Origin: DATDOO01 sp035293245
GTDB taxonomy: Bacteria > Pseudomonadota > Gammaproteobacteria > Methylococcales > Methylococcaceae
Direction: 5' to 3'
DNA: 34,313 nt
Assembly (NCBI GenBank): GCA_035293245.1
Contig: DATDOO010000021.1
Location: forward strand, 1 to 34,313
Shown: piece after piece, positions 1 to 9,275 of the stretch
Position numbering within the stretch: position 1 is the first letter of the stretch
How the letters are laid out: every line of letters starts with the position of its first letter
Program-made: the position numbers and the translations under genes
Notes under the pieces: model-generated
Told to the model about the DNA's origin: nothing
The model's input: only the letters and a program-made list of their open reading frames with translations
The model's database searches: none

Positions 1-184
1 TGCCGCCGGACAGGCAGACCATCACCTTGTCGCCGTCCTGGATCATCTGAAAGTCGGCGATGGCCTGGCCAACCAATCGCCGGAGCCTCTTCCTGAGTTT
101 ATTGAACTCCTTCTGGCCTTTGCGCTCGCGGGCTGTGGTGGAGAAGCGGATTTCCTGGATGGAAACGGCGGCCTCAGCCGGCAT
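1..184 (-). CDS. ttcA: tRNA 2-thiocytidine biosynthesis protein TtcA, N-terminal part (cut by window edge)
   Basis: TtcA is an Fe-S-dependent cytoplasmic enzyme that thiolates cytidine 32 of certain tRNAs. The reverse strand from the ATG at 184 reads 61 codons before the window ends. Residues 27–49 (FNKLRKRLRR, then GQAIADFQMI) and the end VMVCLSGG match the TtcA N-terminus. CLSGG is the first half of the SGGxDS PP-loop ATP-binding motif, so the catalytic part lies outside the window. The start codon overlaps the last 11 bases of fabB in another frame, so the two are probably co-transcribed with translational coupling. The ATG was chosen because it gives a leader of normal length; family identity is secure even from this fragment. 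Confidence 0.92.
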   Translation of the reverse strand, partial: MPAEAAVSIQEIRFSTTARERKGQKEFNKLRKRLRRLVGQAIADFQMIQDGDKVMVCLSGG

Positions 185-1394
185 AACGGCGGAAGATCAG
201 CGTGGCGTTGGTGCCGCCGAAACCGAAGCTGTTGGACATGACGGCATTCAACGCCACGCCGTCGCGCCGCTCGCGGACGATGGGCACGTTTTCCGCATCC
301 GGGTCCAGGGTGGCGATGTTGGCGGAGGCAGCGATGAAGCCGTTTTTCATCATCAACAGGGAATAGATGGCCTCGTGCACTCCGGCCCCGCCCAGCGCGT
401 GGCCGGTGAGGGACTTGGTGGAACTGATCGGCGGCACCTTGGTGCCGAAGACTTCGCGCAACGCCTGCAATTCCTTGGTATCGCCCACCGGCGTGCTGGT
501 GCCGTGGGTGTTGACGTAGTCGACGGACACGCCCGCCTGCTCCAGGGCCATCCGCATGCAGCGCACCGCGCCTTCGCCGGAGGGAGCCACCATGTCGTAG
601 CCGTCCGATGTCGCGCCGTAACCGGCCAGTTCCGCGTAGATTTTCGCCCCGCGTGCCTTGGCGTGCTCCAGTTCCTCCAGCACCAGCACCCCCGCGCCGC
701 CGGAGATGACGAAGCCGTCGCGGGTGGCGTCGTAGGGACGCGAAGCGGTTTGCGGCGTGTCGTTGTACTTGGAGGACAGCGCGCCCATGGCGTCGAACAG
801 CATGGTGAACGACCAGTGCACCTCGTCGCCGCCGCCGGCGAAGACGATGTCCTGCTTGCCGAGCTGAATCAGTTCCATGCCGTTGCCGATGCAGTGCGCC
901 GAGGTGGCGCAGGCCGAACTGATCGAATAGCTCAGTCCCTTGATGCGGAACGGCGTCGCCAGCGTCGCCGAATTGGTGCTGGACATGGCGCGCGGCACCA
1001 TGTACGGCCCCATCTTCTTCGGGCTGCCGTGCTTGCGGCAGATGTCGGCCGCCTCGATGATGTTGGCGGTGGACGGTCCGCCGGAACCCATGATGAGTCC
1101 CGAGCGCGGATTGGAGACCTCGCCCTCTTCCAGCCCCGCGTCGGCGATGGCCTCCTGCATGGCCACGTGGTTGTATGCCGCACCGTCGCCCATGAAGCGC
1201 CGCACCTTGCGGTCGATCCTGTCTTCCAGATCCAGGCGAATCGGTCCGTATACGTGGCTGCGAAAGCCCATGTCGCGGTATTCCTCGCTCAGCGCCAGGC
1301 CGGACTTGCCCGCACGCAGGGAGTCGACGACTTCCGCCTTGTTACTGCCGATGCTGGATACGATTCCCAGCCCAGTCACTACGACCCGTCTCAT
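174..1394 (-). CDS. fabB: 3-oxoacyl-[acyl-carrier-protein] synthase I (FabB)
   Basis: This beta-ketoacyl-ACP synthase I condenses malonyl-ACP with acyl-ACP and, with FabA, directs cis-unsaturated fatty acid synthesis. The 406-residue protein has the usual length. The catalytic triad is visible: Cys162 in SSACATSAH, His297 in NTHGTSTPVGD and His332 in TGHALGGAG; Lys327 lies in STKSLTG. The C-terminal NSFGFGGTN motif is intact. A GAGG Shine-Dalgarno sequence sits about 8 bases before the ATG. The gene starts 10 bases after the fabA stop, the classical fabAB operon arrangement, and its end overlaps ttcA. The presence of fabA next to it favours FabB over FabF. Confidence 0.97.
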   Translation of the reverse strand: MRRVVVTGLGIVSSIGSNKAEVVDSLRAGKSGLALSEEYRDMGFRSHVYGPIRLDLEDRIDRKVRRFMGDGAAYNHVAMQEAIADAGLEEGEVSNPRSGLIMGSGGPSTANIIEAADICRKHGSPKKMGPYMVPRAMSSTNSATLATPFRIKGLSYSISSACATSAHCIGNGMELIQLGKQDIVFAGGGDEVHWSFTMLFDAMGALSSKYNDTPQTASRPYDATRDGFVISGGAGVLVLEELEHAKARGAKIYAELAGYGATSDGYDMVAPSGEGAVRCMRMALEQAGVSVDYVNTHGTSTPVGDTKELQALREVFGTKVPPISSTKSLTGHALGGAGVHEAIYSLLMMKNGFIAASANIATLDPDAENVPIVRERRDGVALNAVMSNSFGFGGTNATLIFRRYAG

Positions 1395-1404
1395 GACACT
1401 TACC

Positions 1405-1920
1405 TCAAAACGCCGCGTTGGCGCTGAATAATCCCACCCGCAAATCGCGGGCTTCGTAAATAACCTTGCCGTCGCACTCCATTTCCGCGTCGGCGATGCC
1501 CATGACCAGCTTGCGCATCAGCACCCGCTTCAAATGAATGCGGTAGGTGACCAGCTGGTTGTCCGGCAACACCTGGCCGGTGAACTTCACCTCGCCCACC
1601 CCCAGGGCGCGGCCGCGTCCGGGGCCGCCCATCCAGCCCAGGTAGAACCCCACCAACTGCCACATGGCATCCAGGCCCAGACAGCCCGGCATGACCGGAT
1701 CGTCCTGGAAATGGCAGGCAAAAAACCACATTTCCGGCTGAATATCCAGTTCGGCGACCATCAAGCCCTTGTCGTGATTGCCGCCCTTGGAGGCGATATG
1801 GGTGATGCGGTCGAACATCAGCATCGGCGGCTTGGGCAGTTGTGCGTTGCCGGGGCCGAATAGCTCACCGCGCCCGCACTGGAGCAGTTCATCGTATCCG
1901 TAATTGTTGGCTCTGGTCAT
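1405..1920 (-). CDS. fabA: 3-hydroxydecanoyl-ACP dehydratase/isomerase (FabA)
   Basis: FabA dehydrates 3-hydroxydecanoyl-ACP and isomerises the trans-2 product to cis-3-decenoyl-ACP, the branch point to unsaturated fatty acids. The 171-residue protein is full length. It carries the active-site pair at the same positions as the E. coli enzyme, His70 (FFACHFQDDPVMPGC) and Asp84 (LGLDAMW). The N-terminal block GRGELFGPGNAQLPKPPMLM is typical of the family. It is upstream of fabB in the same direction. No strong Shine-Dalgarno sequence precedes the ATG, but the start fits the family N-terminus. An 85-base gap separates it from slt, which leaves room for its own promoter, though no clear one was seen. 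Confidence 0.97.
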   Translation of the reverse strand: MTRANNYGYDELLQCGRGELFGPGNAQLPKPPMLMFDRITHIASKGGNHDKGLMVAELDIQPEMWFFACHFQDDPVMPGCLGLDAMWQLVGFYLGWMGGPGRGRALGVGEVKFTGQVLPDNQLVTYRIHLKRVLMRKLVMGIADAEMECDGKVIYEARDLRVGLFSANAAF

Positions 1921-2005
1921 GCGGGTTCGGGTTCTATGGATCGCGTGGAAAAAGGCTGAGTATTGTAGCAGCGAAGCCGAAAATTTCCGTCATTCATGGC
2001 GTTCG

Positions 2006-3976
2006 TCACGGGCAATCGGGAACCGGCGGCGAATCGGCTCCTTCCGCCGGACGCGCGGGCACGTCCGGCAGGAAACGCGACAGCCGCCAATCCCCGTTCT
2101 GCCCGCGGCGCTGCTGATAAATCACGGCATTGCCCAGCACCGTCATGACGTAGTGGCGGGTCTCGCGGTAGGGAATCTGCTCCATCCACACATCCGCGGC
2201 CAAAGGCCTTCCCGACGGTGCCCAGCGCCGCACCCGGGTGGCCCCGGCGTTGTAAGCTGCCGCCGCCAGCGCCAGGTTGCCCTCGAAACGGTCGAGCAGA
2301 TCGCGCAGAAAATGGGTGCCGTAGCGCAAATTCGTTTCGGCGTCGTGCAGGCGCGCGGCGGAAAACAGGCGCTCGCCGAACGATCGGGCGATGTCCTGTC
2401 CCGTGGACGGCAGGATCTGCATCAGCCCGCGCGCGCCGGCGGCGGATTGAGCCAAGGCGTCGAAGGCGCTCTCCTGGCGGATGACGCCGAGAATCACGCC
2501 CGGCTCGACCCGCTGCCGCGCCGCCTCGCGGACCACGGTGTTCTCGAACAGCAAGGGATAGCGCAGATCCAGATCGTCCCACTCCCCGGCCCGAGCCACC
2601 GTAAAAATCGCCAGCGTGTTCCAGTCCCAGCGCTGCGCCAGGGTCGCGGCCACCACCAGATCGCGCGGCGACAGGGATTTGACGGCGTACATCCATTCGG
2701 CACGCGCCTCGTCCATCTCGCCCAGGGCGCGGAATTCGGCGACGCGGCGAAACGGCGGGGTTTGCGCCAGCCGCTCCAGTTCCGACGCCTCGATCAGCGA
2801 CGGCCGGTGCGCCAGTTCGTAGGACTGTCCCAGGCGGTCGGCGGCGAGAAAGCCGAACAGGTCGCGCTCGATGGCGACCCGGCGAAAGCCTTCCACCGCC
2901 GCCTCGCGCTCGCCGCCCTGCTCCAGCGCCCGCGCGCGCCAATAACGCCATTCGGGCTGATTTTTTTCCGGCTCGGCCAGGCGCTCGATGCCTTGGAGCA
3001 CCGCGCGCCAATCGTCGTTGAGCAACGCGGCGCGCACCCGCCAGACGCGGGTTTCCTCGTCGTCCCACTCCGGCGGCACCGATTGAAGCGCTGGCAACGC
3101 CTCGGCGCGGCGCGCCAGGGCGAGGGCCAGTGCCAGGCGCCGTTCGATGCGCGCCGCGTCCGCCGCGTCGACGGCGAAACGCGCCCGCCGCGCCTGCCAC
3201 AGGGCCTTCGCCCGAAGCGGATCGTCCGAGGCCATGCGGTCCAGACCGTGCAGGAAAATGCGTCCGGCGACGCGCCCGTCCTCCGGCCAGCCGGCGCAGG
3301 CTTCTGCCAGGATTGGCTGATCGTGGATCTTGAGCCACAGGGACGCCGCCGGCCGTTCCGCCTCGGGCAACCAGCCGACCAAAGACTGGGCCAATTGCGA
3401 CTGGCGGTTACCCAGCGCGGCGGCAAAACGCTGCCAGATTTTCTCGCCGGACAATCGGCCGGCGTCGCGCATGGCCTGAAACAGCGACTCGCAGGCCGGG
3501 GGCTGCGTCTTGCCGGACAGCCACAGGGTTTCGCCGCCGGCGAAGGCTTCCTCGCTGCGCCCCAGTTGCTGCAAGGCCCGGAGGTAATGACAGCGCAGCG
3601 CGCCGTCCTCGTCCTCGCGCCAGCGCGCCGCCAGCCGCGCCCACTCGCCCCGTTCCGCCAGCCACGGCAGCCAGTCGGCGCGCAGGCGCTTCGCTTGCCG
3701 CGTTCCGGCTTGTCGGTCCAGAAAACTTTCGATGGCGTCGAACTCGCCGGGGGTCAGGCTCAGGCGGCGGGAGCGCAGATTAGGGTAGAGCGGATAGTCG
3801 CCGAGCTTTTCCAGAAGCGCGTCTGCTTCTTTCAGCCGGCCTTTATTCAGGGCGGCGTCGGCTTGGCGGTAAAGGGCGCGCGCGGTGTCGGAAGAAAAAT
3901 CCGCTCTTGCAGGGGCGGCAAGAAACAGCACGCAGAATACGCAGGAGAAGAATCCGACGACCCGGCCAGTCTTCAT
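2006..3976 (-). CDS. slt: Soluble lytic murein transglycosylase, Slt70 family
   Basis: A periplasmic family 1A lytic transglycosylase that cleaves peptidoglycan between MurNAc and GlcNAc to give 1,6-anhydro ends. The 656 residues begin with a signal peptide (hydrophobic stretch VVGFFSCVFCVLFLAA, likely cut after the alanine of PARA). A long all-helical superhelix (about residues 30–470) follows, rich in WxxARAL and LLxxGR-type helical repeats, then the SLT catalytic domain (about 480–640). The catalytic glutamate is Glu502 in VIRQESAFD. GARGLMQILPSTG and AAYNAGATRVRRW are conserved SLT motifs. Length is close to E. coli Slt70. A DUF1640-like gene ends 25 bases upstream and fabA lies downstream, so it could be read as part of a longer minus-strand transcript. 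Confidence 0.95.
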   Translation of the reverse strand: MKTGRVVGFFSCVFCVLFLAAPARADFSSDTARALYRQADAALNKGRLKEADALLEKLGDYPLYPNLRSRRLSLTPGEFDAIESFLDRQAGTRQAKRLRADWLPWLAERGEWARLAARWREDEDGALRCHYLRALQQLGRSEEAFAGGETLWLSGKTQPPACESLFQAMRDAGRLSGEKIWQRFAAALGNRQSQLAQSLVGWLPEAERPAASLWLKIHDQPILAEACAGWPEDGRVAGRIFLHGLDRMASDDPLRAKALWQARRARFAVDAADAARIERRLALALALARRAEALPALQSVPPEWDDEETRVWRVRAALLNDDWRAVLQGIERLAEPEKNQPEWRYWRARALEQGGEREAAVEGFRRVAIERDLFGFLAADRLGQSYELAHRPSLIEASELERLAQTPPFRRVAEFRALGEMDEARAEWMYAVKSLSPRDLVVAATLAQRWDWNTLAIFTVARAGEWDDLDLRYPLLFENTVVREAARQRVEPGVILGVIRQESAFDALAQSAAGARGLMQILPSTGQDIARSFGERLFSAARLHDAETNLRYGTHFLRDLLDRFEGNLALAAAAYNAGATRVRRWAPSGRPLAADVWMEQIPYRETRHYVMTVLGNAVIYQQRRGQNGDWRLSRFLPDVPARPAEGADSPPVPDCP

Positions 3977-4001
3977 GCGCGAGGATGGGATAGAAGATTC
4001 C

Positions 4002-4253
4002 CTAAGAGAATGTCTTGAGAATCAACAAAAACACGCCGGCCAGCGACGTGCCCATCATCCATTTCAGCACGGCGAGATCGGTACGGATCGAAGCGAACAT
4101 TTTCTCCAGTGTCTTACCTCCATGGGCTTTAGGAACCAAATCGTCTTGTGCCTTCATGATGACGCGCACTGCGGCTTCCGCCTGTTGCGGGGAAATGCCT
4201 GCGGCCTTGAGTGTGTCCGCTAGACGCAAAGTGTCGAAGGTGATGGTGGCCAT
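4002..4253 (-). CDS. Small CCDC90/DUF1640-like coiled-coil membrane-anchored protein (copy 1)
   Basis: An 83-residue protein starting MATITFDTLRLADTLKAAG, a start seen in bacterial DUF1640 (CCDC90/MCUR1-like) proteins. It has an N-terminal helical head with QQAEAAVRVI, a short amphipathic middle and a single C-terminal hydrophobic segment (WMMGTSLAGVFLLILKTF), so it probably sits in the inner membrane by its tail. Bacterial members have no established function. It is one of three related genes here: the next begins 33 bases upstream of it, and a shorter one lies beyond the large CheB/CheR gene. The 25-base gap to slt suggests possible read-through. The family call rests on motif recognition, so it is moderately sure. 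Confidence 0.78.
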   Translation of the reverse strand: MATITFDTLRLADTLKAAGISPQQAEAAVRVIMKAQDDLVPKAHGGKTLEKMFASIRTDLAVLKWMMGTSLAGVFLLILKTFS

Positions 4254-4286
4254 GTCCGGTCCAACAGCGGGCGCCGGGCCGAATAT

Positions 4287-4535
4287 TCAGGAAGGAAAGA
4301 AAGCCTTGAGAATGAGCGCGACGATCCCGCCAAGTACCAGTCCAACCATCCATTTCACCACCAGCAACTCTCGTTCGGGGCGGTTGATATCGGACTTGGT
4401 TGCCAACGGCGAATCCATCGCCTCTGAAAAAGCCGACACCAACGCTTCCGCCTCAGCCTTGGCATGCGCCTCCGGAACACCCGCGGCCGTGAGTTTCTCG
4501 ACGAACTTAAGGGTATCGAATGTGATGGTCGCCAC
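4287..4535 (-). CDS. Small CCDC90/DUF1640-like coiled-coil membrane-anchored protein (copy 2), GTG start
   Basis: A paralogue of the neighbouring 83-residue protein: VATITFDTLKFVEKLTAAG, then an alanine- and glutamate-rich helix (AHAKAEAEALVSAFSEAM), a short RPERELL helix and a C-terminal membrane segment (WMVGLVLGGIVALILKAFF). The start chosen is the GTG at 4533–4535. An AGGAGA Shine-Dalgarno sequence lies 7 bases upstream, and this start aligns exactly with the MATITFDT start of both relatives. An upstream ATG at 4565 would add ten residues that the relatives lack and would place the Shine-Dalgarno inside the gene. Function is unknown. It probably forms a unit with copy 1. Confidence 0.8.
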   Translation of the reverse strand: MATITFDTLKFVEKLTAAGVPEAHAKAEAEALVSAFSEAMDSPLATKSDINRPERELLVVKWMVGLVLGGIVALILKAFFPS

Positions 4536-4607
4536 GATATCGTCTCCTCGGATAAAGTCTAACAAGAATACCGATAGAATCCACCGGAAATCATTCCCTG
4601 CCGTACC

Positions 4608-7600
4608 TCACGCCGGAGGCCCTCCCGCATCGATCCACTTCTCCATCTCCTCGGGCGGCAAAGGCTTGGCATAGTAATACCCCTGCCCGATCTCGCAGCC
4701 GTTTTCCCGCAGCACGTCGAACTGCACCGCATCTTCGATCCCTTCGGCCACCACTTGCAGCCCCAGGGCGCGCGCCATGGCCAGGATCGCCAGGGCGATG
4801 GCGCGGTCTTCCGGATCGCTGGCGATATCGCGCACGAAGGCCCGGTCGATCTTGATCTCGTCGATGGGATAGCGCCGCATGTAACTCAGCGAGGAATAGC
4901 CGGTGCCGAAATCGTCCACCGAAAGGCGCACGCCCAGCTTGCGCAGGTCGCGCAGCATGGCCAGGGTATGGTCGCTGTCGTCGAGGAGCGTGGACTCGGT
5001 GAATTCGATGCCGAGCAGGATCGGGTCGAATTTGTAAGAGGCCATGTAGCGGCGGATCATGCTCGGAACGTGCGTCTTGCGGAAATGGCGCGGCGACAGG
5101 TTGACCGACACGCGCGGCGGACAACGGCCCTTGCGCTGCCAGTCGAGAATCTGGCGGATGGCGGCCTGCAGCACCCACTCGCCGATGCGGTCGATCAGTC
5201 CACAGCTTTCCGCCACCGGGATGAAGCGGTCGGGGCTGACCAGTCCCAACTCCGGATGTTGCCAGCGGATCAGCGCTTCCATGCCGACCAGCGCCCCGTC
5301 GCCCAGGTTGACCTGCGGCTGGTAAAGCAAAAAGAATTCGTGCCGCTCCAGCGCGCGGCGCAGGCCGTTCTCGAAATCGTGGCGCTCCTGCACGGCCTGG
5401 CGCATTTCCCTGGAAAAAAACTGATAGGTGTTCTTGCCCATTTCCTTGGCCCGATACATGGCCATGTCGGCGTTTTTGAGCAGGGTCGCCGGATTTTCCC
5501 CGTCGCCGGGAAACACGCTGATGCCGACGCTGGCGGAAATGAAGATCTCGTGGCCGTCGATGTGCGCCGACTCGGACAAGCGGCGGACCATACGCCGCGC
5601 GGTCTGGTTGATGTCGTTCTGGCTGACCTCCTCCAGCAGCACGGCGAACTCGTCTCCGCCGAGCCGCGCCACGGTGTCGCTGGCGCGCACGCATTCGCGC
5701 ATCCGTTCGGCGACCAGCGCGACCAGCCTGTCGCCGGAATCGTGGCCCAGGGTGTCGTTGATCAGCTTGAAATTGTCCAGGTCGACGAACATGACCGCCA
5801 GTTTGTGGCTGTGCCGCCGCGTCTTGTTCAACGCCACCTGCAGGCGGTCGGTGTACAGCGTGCGGTTCGGCAGGTTGGTCAACGCGTCGTGGGTGGCGAG
5901 AAACTCGATGCGCTGCTGGGACTCCTTGGCCGCGGAAATGTCGCTGAAAATCCCCACGTAGTTGATGACCTTGCCGTCCGGATCCTTGACGACGTTGATG
6001 GTCAGCCATTCCAGGTAGATTTCGCCGTTCTTGCGGCGGTTCCAGATTTCCCCCTGCCAATGGCCGTGCGCGTTGAGCGACTCGTACATCGCCTCGTAAA
6101 ACTCCGTTCCGTGGCGTCCGGACTGCAACAGGGACGGCTTTCGGCCCACCACGTCCTCGACCTCATAGCCGGTGATCTGGGTGAAGGCGTCGTTGATGGT
6201 GAGTATTTTCACCTGGTCGTCGGTGACGATGATGCCTTCCCCGGCGCGGTCGAACACCCGCGCGGCCAGTTGCAACTGGCGCTCGGCGTGTTTGCGGCGG
6301 GTGATGTCCGCGGACTGGGTGCACACGGCGTAAATGAGGCCGTCCTCGCCCAGCAAGGGAAAGCGGATCGACAACAGGTCGAATTGCGCCCCCGCCACCG
6401 TCACCTCGTCCTCGAATTCGATGGCGTGCTGGTGGCGCACCACGTCCAGTTCCTTGGTACTGGTTTCCTCGGCGAACTTGTTCCCGAAGAGCTGGAAATC
6501 GGTGCGGCCCATGATCTCCTCGCCGTGCAGCCCGAAAAAGCGCTCGAATTCCCGGTTGACGAACAGATAACGCCCGGAAATGTCCTTGAGCGAAACCAGC
6601 GAGGTGGAGTGGTTCATGATGTCCAGCAGCTTGCGCTGGCTCAGGCGCAATTCGCTCTGGACGGCCAGCAGGTCGGTGTTGTCCACCAGGACGATAACCG
6701 CGCCGCTCGTGCCGTTTAGGGTTTTCGTGTAGGGCTGGATGCGCAGCGAATAGTGATGGTTGGCGGAAAATATCTGCTGCTCGAAGCTGTTGCGGGTGCG
6801 CAGAACCTCGCAGACCCAGACGCTGAAATCCTCCATGCCCGGTGGGAAGTCGATCTGCGACAACTTCACGTCTTCGAATGGTGCGGGCGTCAGGGAGAAC
6901 AGTTGCGCCGCCAACCGGTTGAAGCGCACCACGGACAAATCCTCGTTCACCAGCAGCACCGGCATGCCGGTGTTGTCGAGGATGTTCTCCAGGTCTTCGT
7001 TGAGCTGCGCCAGTTCGCCGGACTTGACCTGCAACTCCTCGTTGATGGTGCTCAGTTCCTCGTTGGCGGACTGCAATTCCTCATTGGCGGCCTGCACTTC
7101 CTCGTTGAGCGCCTGCATCTCCTCGTTGGAGTTTTCCAGCACTTCGATGACCGACTGCAAATGCTCGCGGGTGGTGACCAGTTCGTCTTCCAAGACCTGC
7201 GTACCCTCCGCGTGACCCGCCGCGCAAGGCGCCTGGTCCGCTTCGGCGCCCTGCTCGAAGCAGACCCGAAAGACCGTGCCCCCCGAGGAGCGCTGCACCG
7301 GATGCACGGCCAAACGCACCGCCGGTGCGGCTTTGTCCCCACCAAGCCGCCGGAAGCGGCCGCGCACGGTTTCGCCTTTCTGCAGCGCCTGACGCAGCAA
7401 GGTCTGCACGTCGGCGCGAAACTCCTTGCGGATGAGGTGCAGCAGATCGAAACTCGGCTTGCCGGACGAAATCGCCAGGAAACGCGCCACGTCGCCGTGC
7501 ATGAACTGAATGGAGAAATGATCGTCCACCACGATGCCCGGCGGCAGGTAATGCCTGGCCGCCTCGTCGCGGTAAAGTTCTTCCGCGTGCATGGGGACGG

Positions 7601-9164
7601 CACGTTGCGGCGCCAGCGATTTGTTCAGCGCCTGGGGGGTATGCGACAAATGGACCGGCGGGCTCCGCCCCACGTCGCGCGGAGCGAAAATCCGCGCGTT
7701 CTTGTCGAGCGCCAGGAACAGGTTCTCCTGTTGCCCGATGTTCTCCGAACAGCCCAGGAACAGGACGCCGCCCGGATTCAACGCATAATGGAACACCGAA
7801 AGAATTCGGGACTGAAGCTCGGACTGGAAATAGATCAGCACGTTGCGGCAACTCACCAGATCCAGGCGCAGGAAAGGCGGATTCCGCACCAGATCCTGCC
7901 GGGCGAACACCACCATTTCCCGCAGCGGCTTGACCACCTCGACCAGATCGCCGTGGCATCTGAAATACTTGCCGGCCACCTCCGGCGCGACGCCGCTCAG
8001 GGCCGCCGCCGGATAAACCCCGCGCCGTGCCAGGGCGATGGCGTTGGCGTCGATGTCGGTGGCGAAAATCTGCACCCGCAACTCGTCCGAATTGGCGCCG
8101 AGGATTTCCGCCAGCAATATCCCGATGGAATAGGCTTCCTCGCCGGTGGCGCATCCCGGCGTCCAGACGCGGATTTCATCGCCCGGCTTCTTGCCGTGGA
8201 CGATTTTTTCCAGGGCTCCCCGGAGCGACTCGAAGGCCGCCTCGTCGCGAAAAAAATCGGTGACGGAAATCAGGATGTCCTTGCTCAGATTCGCCAACTC
8301 CTCGGCATCGGACTCCACCAGGGCCAGATAATCATCGATGCTCCCGGCACGCCGGGCGGCCATGCGCCGCGCAATACGCCGCCACAGGGTCGCTTCCTTG
8401 TAGCCGGAAAAGTCGACCTGGGTGCGCTGGCGTATCTTGAGAAGCAGTTTGCGAAGCGCGGCGGCCATGGAAGAACTCAGGGACTCCCCCTCGGTGCCGC
8501 TGCAGGCGCGGGCCAGGCACGCCAGTTCCTCGGCAATTTTCGCCGGCGGCAGGATCCAGTCCACGCTTTCCGTGTCGATGGCCGCCCGGGGCATGTCCGG
8601 GTACTTGGCGCAGGACGGTTCCTGGGCGAAGGTGCACCCACCGGCGGCCTTGATCTGGCGCAGACCGCGCGCACCGTCGTTGCCGGTTCCGGAAAGAATC
8701 ACGCCCACGGCGTCTTCGCCCTGCTCCACGGACAGGGAAAGCAGGAAAGTATCGATGGAAGGGCGCGGCACGACGCCTGCCTCGACCGGCGTCAGGCGGA
8801 AACGGCCCTCGGCGAGGGCGACATTGTGACTGGAGGGCGTGACGTAAACGACGTCGGCTTGCGGACGGCTGCCGTCCTCGATTTCGCGCACCTCCAGACG
8901 CGTCCTGTGCCCGAGCAAGTGGGCCAACTCGGAACGATGGGCCGGGGAATGGTGCTGGACGATGACGTAAACCATCCCCAGGCCGGGGGACAGATGCTCC
9001 ACCAGTTGGGACAGCGCCTCCAGCCCGCCGGCGGAGGCGCCGACGCCGACCACGTAGCGTCGCTTCGTCGAGGTTTCCTCTACGTTTTCCGACTTTTCCG
9101 TGGCTTCCGGCGCTACGCCTGGGTTTGTTGGCTTGGGCTTTTGCAGGGAAGGGGGAGGGCTCAT
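4608..9164 (-). CDS. Hybrid CheB–CheR chemotaxis protein with PAS, GGDEF and EAL domains
   Basis: A single-chain signalling protein of 1518 residues from the ATG at 9164. In order: CheB methylesterase (about 36–220; Ser44 in GVGASAGG, His71 in VQHHSP, Asp163 in GTGNDGA); CheR methyltransferase (about 235–500; CheR_N, then the SAM site WTPGCATGEEAYS); a Glu/Leu-rich coiled coil (about 658–726); three PAS-type domains (about 728–1078); GGDEF (about 1085–1245) with intact GGDEF and an inhibitory-site RxxD five residues before it; and EAL (about 1261–1508) with the usual catalytic residues (MEALIRW, VNLSPRHF, DDFGTGYSS, VAEGIED). It could reversibly methylate receptors and both make and break c-di-GMP. 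An upstream TTG would add 32 unsupported residues. No phosphoreceiver domain precedes CheB, so control probably comes through the PAS domains. No chemotaxis operon lies nearby. Confidence 0.93.
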   Translation of the reverse strand: MSPPPSLQKPKPTNPGVAPEATEKSENVEETSTKRRYVVGVGASAGGLEALSQLVEHLSPGLGMVYVIVQHHSPAHRSELAHLLGHRTRLEVREIEDGSRPQADVVYVTPSSHNVALAEGRFRLTPVEAGVVPRPSIDTFLLSLSVEQGEDAVGVILSGTGNDGARGLRQIKAAGGCTFAQEPSCAKYPDMPRAAIDTESVDWILPPAKIAEELACLARACSGTEGESLSSSMAAALRKLLLKIRQRTQVDFSGYKEATLWRRIARRMAARRAGSIDDYLALVESDAEELANLSKDILISVTDFFRDEAAFESLRGALEKIVHGKKPGDEIRVWTPGCATGEEAYSIGILLAEILGANSDELRVQIFATDIDANAIALARRGVYPAAALSGVAPEVAGKYFRCHGDLVEVVKPLREMVVFARQDLVRNPPFLRLDLVSCRNVLIYFQSELQSRILSVFHYALNPGGVLFLGCSENIGQQENLFLALDKNARIFAPRDVGRSPPVHLSHTPQALNKSLAPQRAVPMHAEELYRDEAARHYLPPGIVVDDHFSIQFMHGDVARFLAISSGKPSFDLLHLIRKEFRADVQTLLRQALQKGETVRGRFRRLGGDKAAPAVRLAVHPVQRSSGGTVFRVCFEQGAEADQAPCAAGHAEGTQVLEDELVTTREHLQSVIEVLENSNEEMQALNEEVQAANEELQSANEELSTINEELQVKSGELAQLNEDLENILDNTGMPVLLVNEDLSVVRFNRLAAQLFSLTPAPFEDVKLSQIDFPPGMEDFSVWVCEVLRTRNSFEQQIFSANHHYSLRIQPYTKTLNGTSGAVIVLVDNTDLLAVQSELRLSQRKLLDIMNHSTSLVSLKDISGRYLFVNREFERFFGLHGEEIMGRTDFQLFGNKFAEETSTKELDVVRHQHAIEFEDEVTVAGAQFDLLSIRFPLLGEDGLIYAVCTQSADITRRKHAERQLQLAARVFDRAGEGIIVTDDQVKILTINDAFTQITGYEVEDVVGRKPSLLQSGRHGTEFYEAMYESLNAHGHWQGEIWNRRKNGEIYLEWLTINVVKDPDGKVINYVGIFSDISAAKESQQRIEFLATHDALTNLPNRTLYTDRLQVALNKTRRHSHKLAVMFVDLDNFKLINDTLGHDSGDRLVALVAERMRECVRASDTVARLGGDEFAVLLEEVSQNDINQTARRMVRRLSESAHIDGHEIFISASVGISVFPGDGENPATLLKNADMAMYRAKEMGKNTYQFFSREMRQAVQERHDFENGLRRALERHEFFLLYQPQVNLGDGALVGMEALIRWQHPELGLVSPDRFIPVAESCGLIDRIGEWVLQAAIRQILDWQRKGRCPPRVSVNLSPRHFRKTHVPSMIRRYMASYKFDPILLGIEFTESTLLDDSDHTLAMLRDLRKLGVRLSVDDFGTGYSSLSYMRRYPIDEIKIDRAFVRDIASDPEDRAIALAILAMARALGLQVVAEGIEDAVQFDVLRENGCEIGQGYYYAKPLPPEEMEKWIDAGGPPA

Positions 9165-9275
9165 GAAAATTCTGCTACGGGCCCGGCGGCCGGACGCCCA
9201 GCGTCCAAAAAGGAAAGAACTATACGGGAATTCCAGACCGGCACGAATTACGCCGGGCAAACCCGGCCACGCGCT

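Noticed and set aside
60..1427. Plus-strand frame of 455 codons over fabB
   Set aside because: It is antisense to fabB, which has its complete active site.
1904..4018. Plus-strand frame of 704 codons over slt
   Set aside because: It is antisense to slt; no motif or ribosome-binding site.
9252..9267. GC-rich hairpin GCCGGG/CCCGGC between copy 3 of DUF1640 and the CheB/CheR gene
   Set aside because: There is no T-run on either side, so it is not called a terminator.
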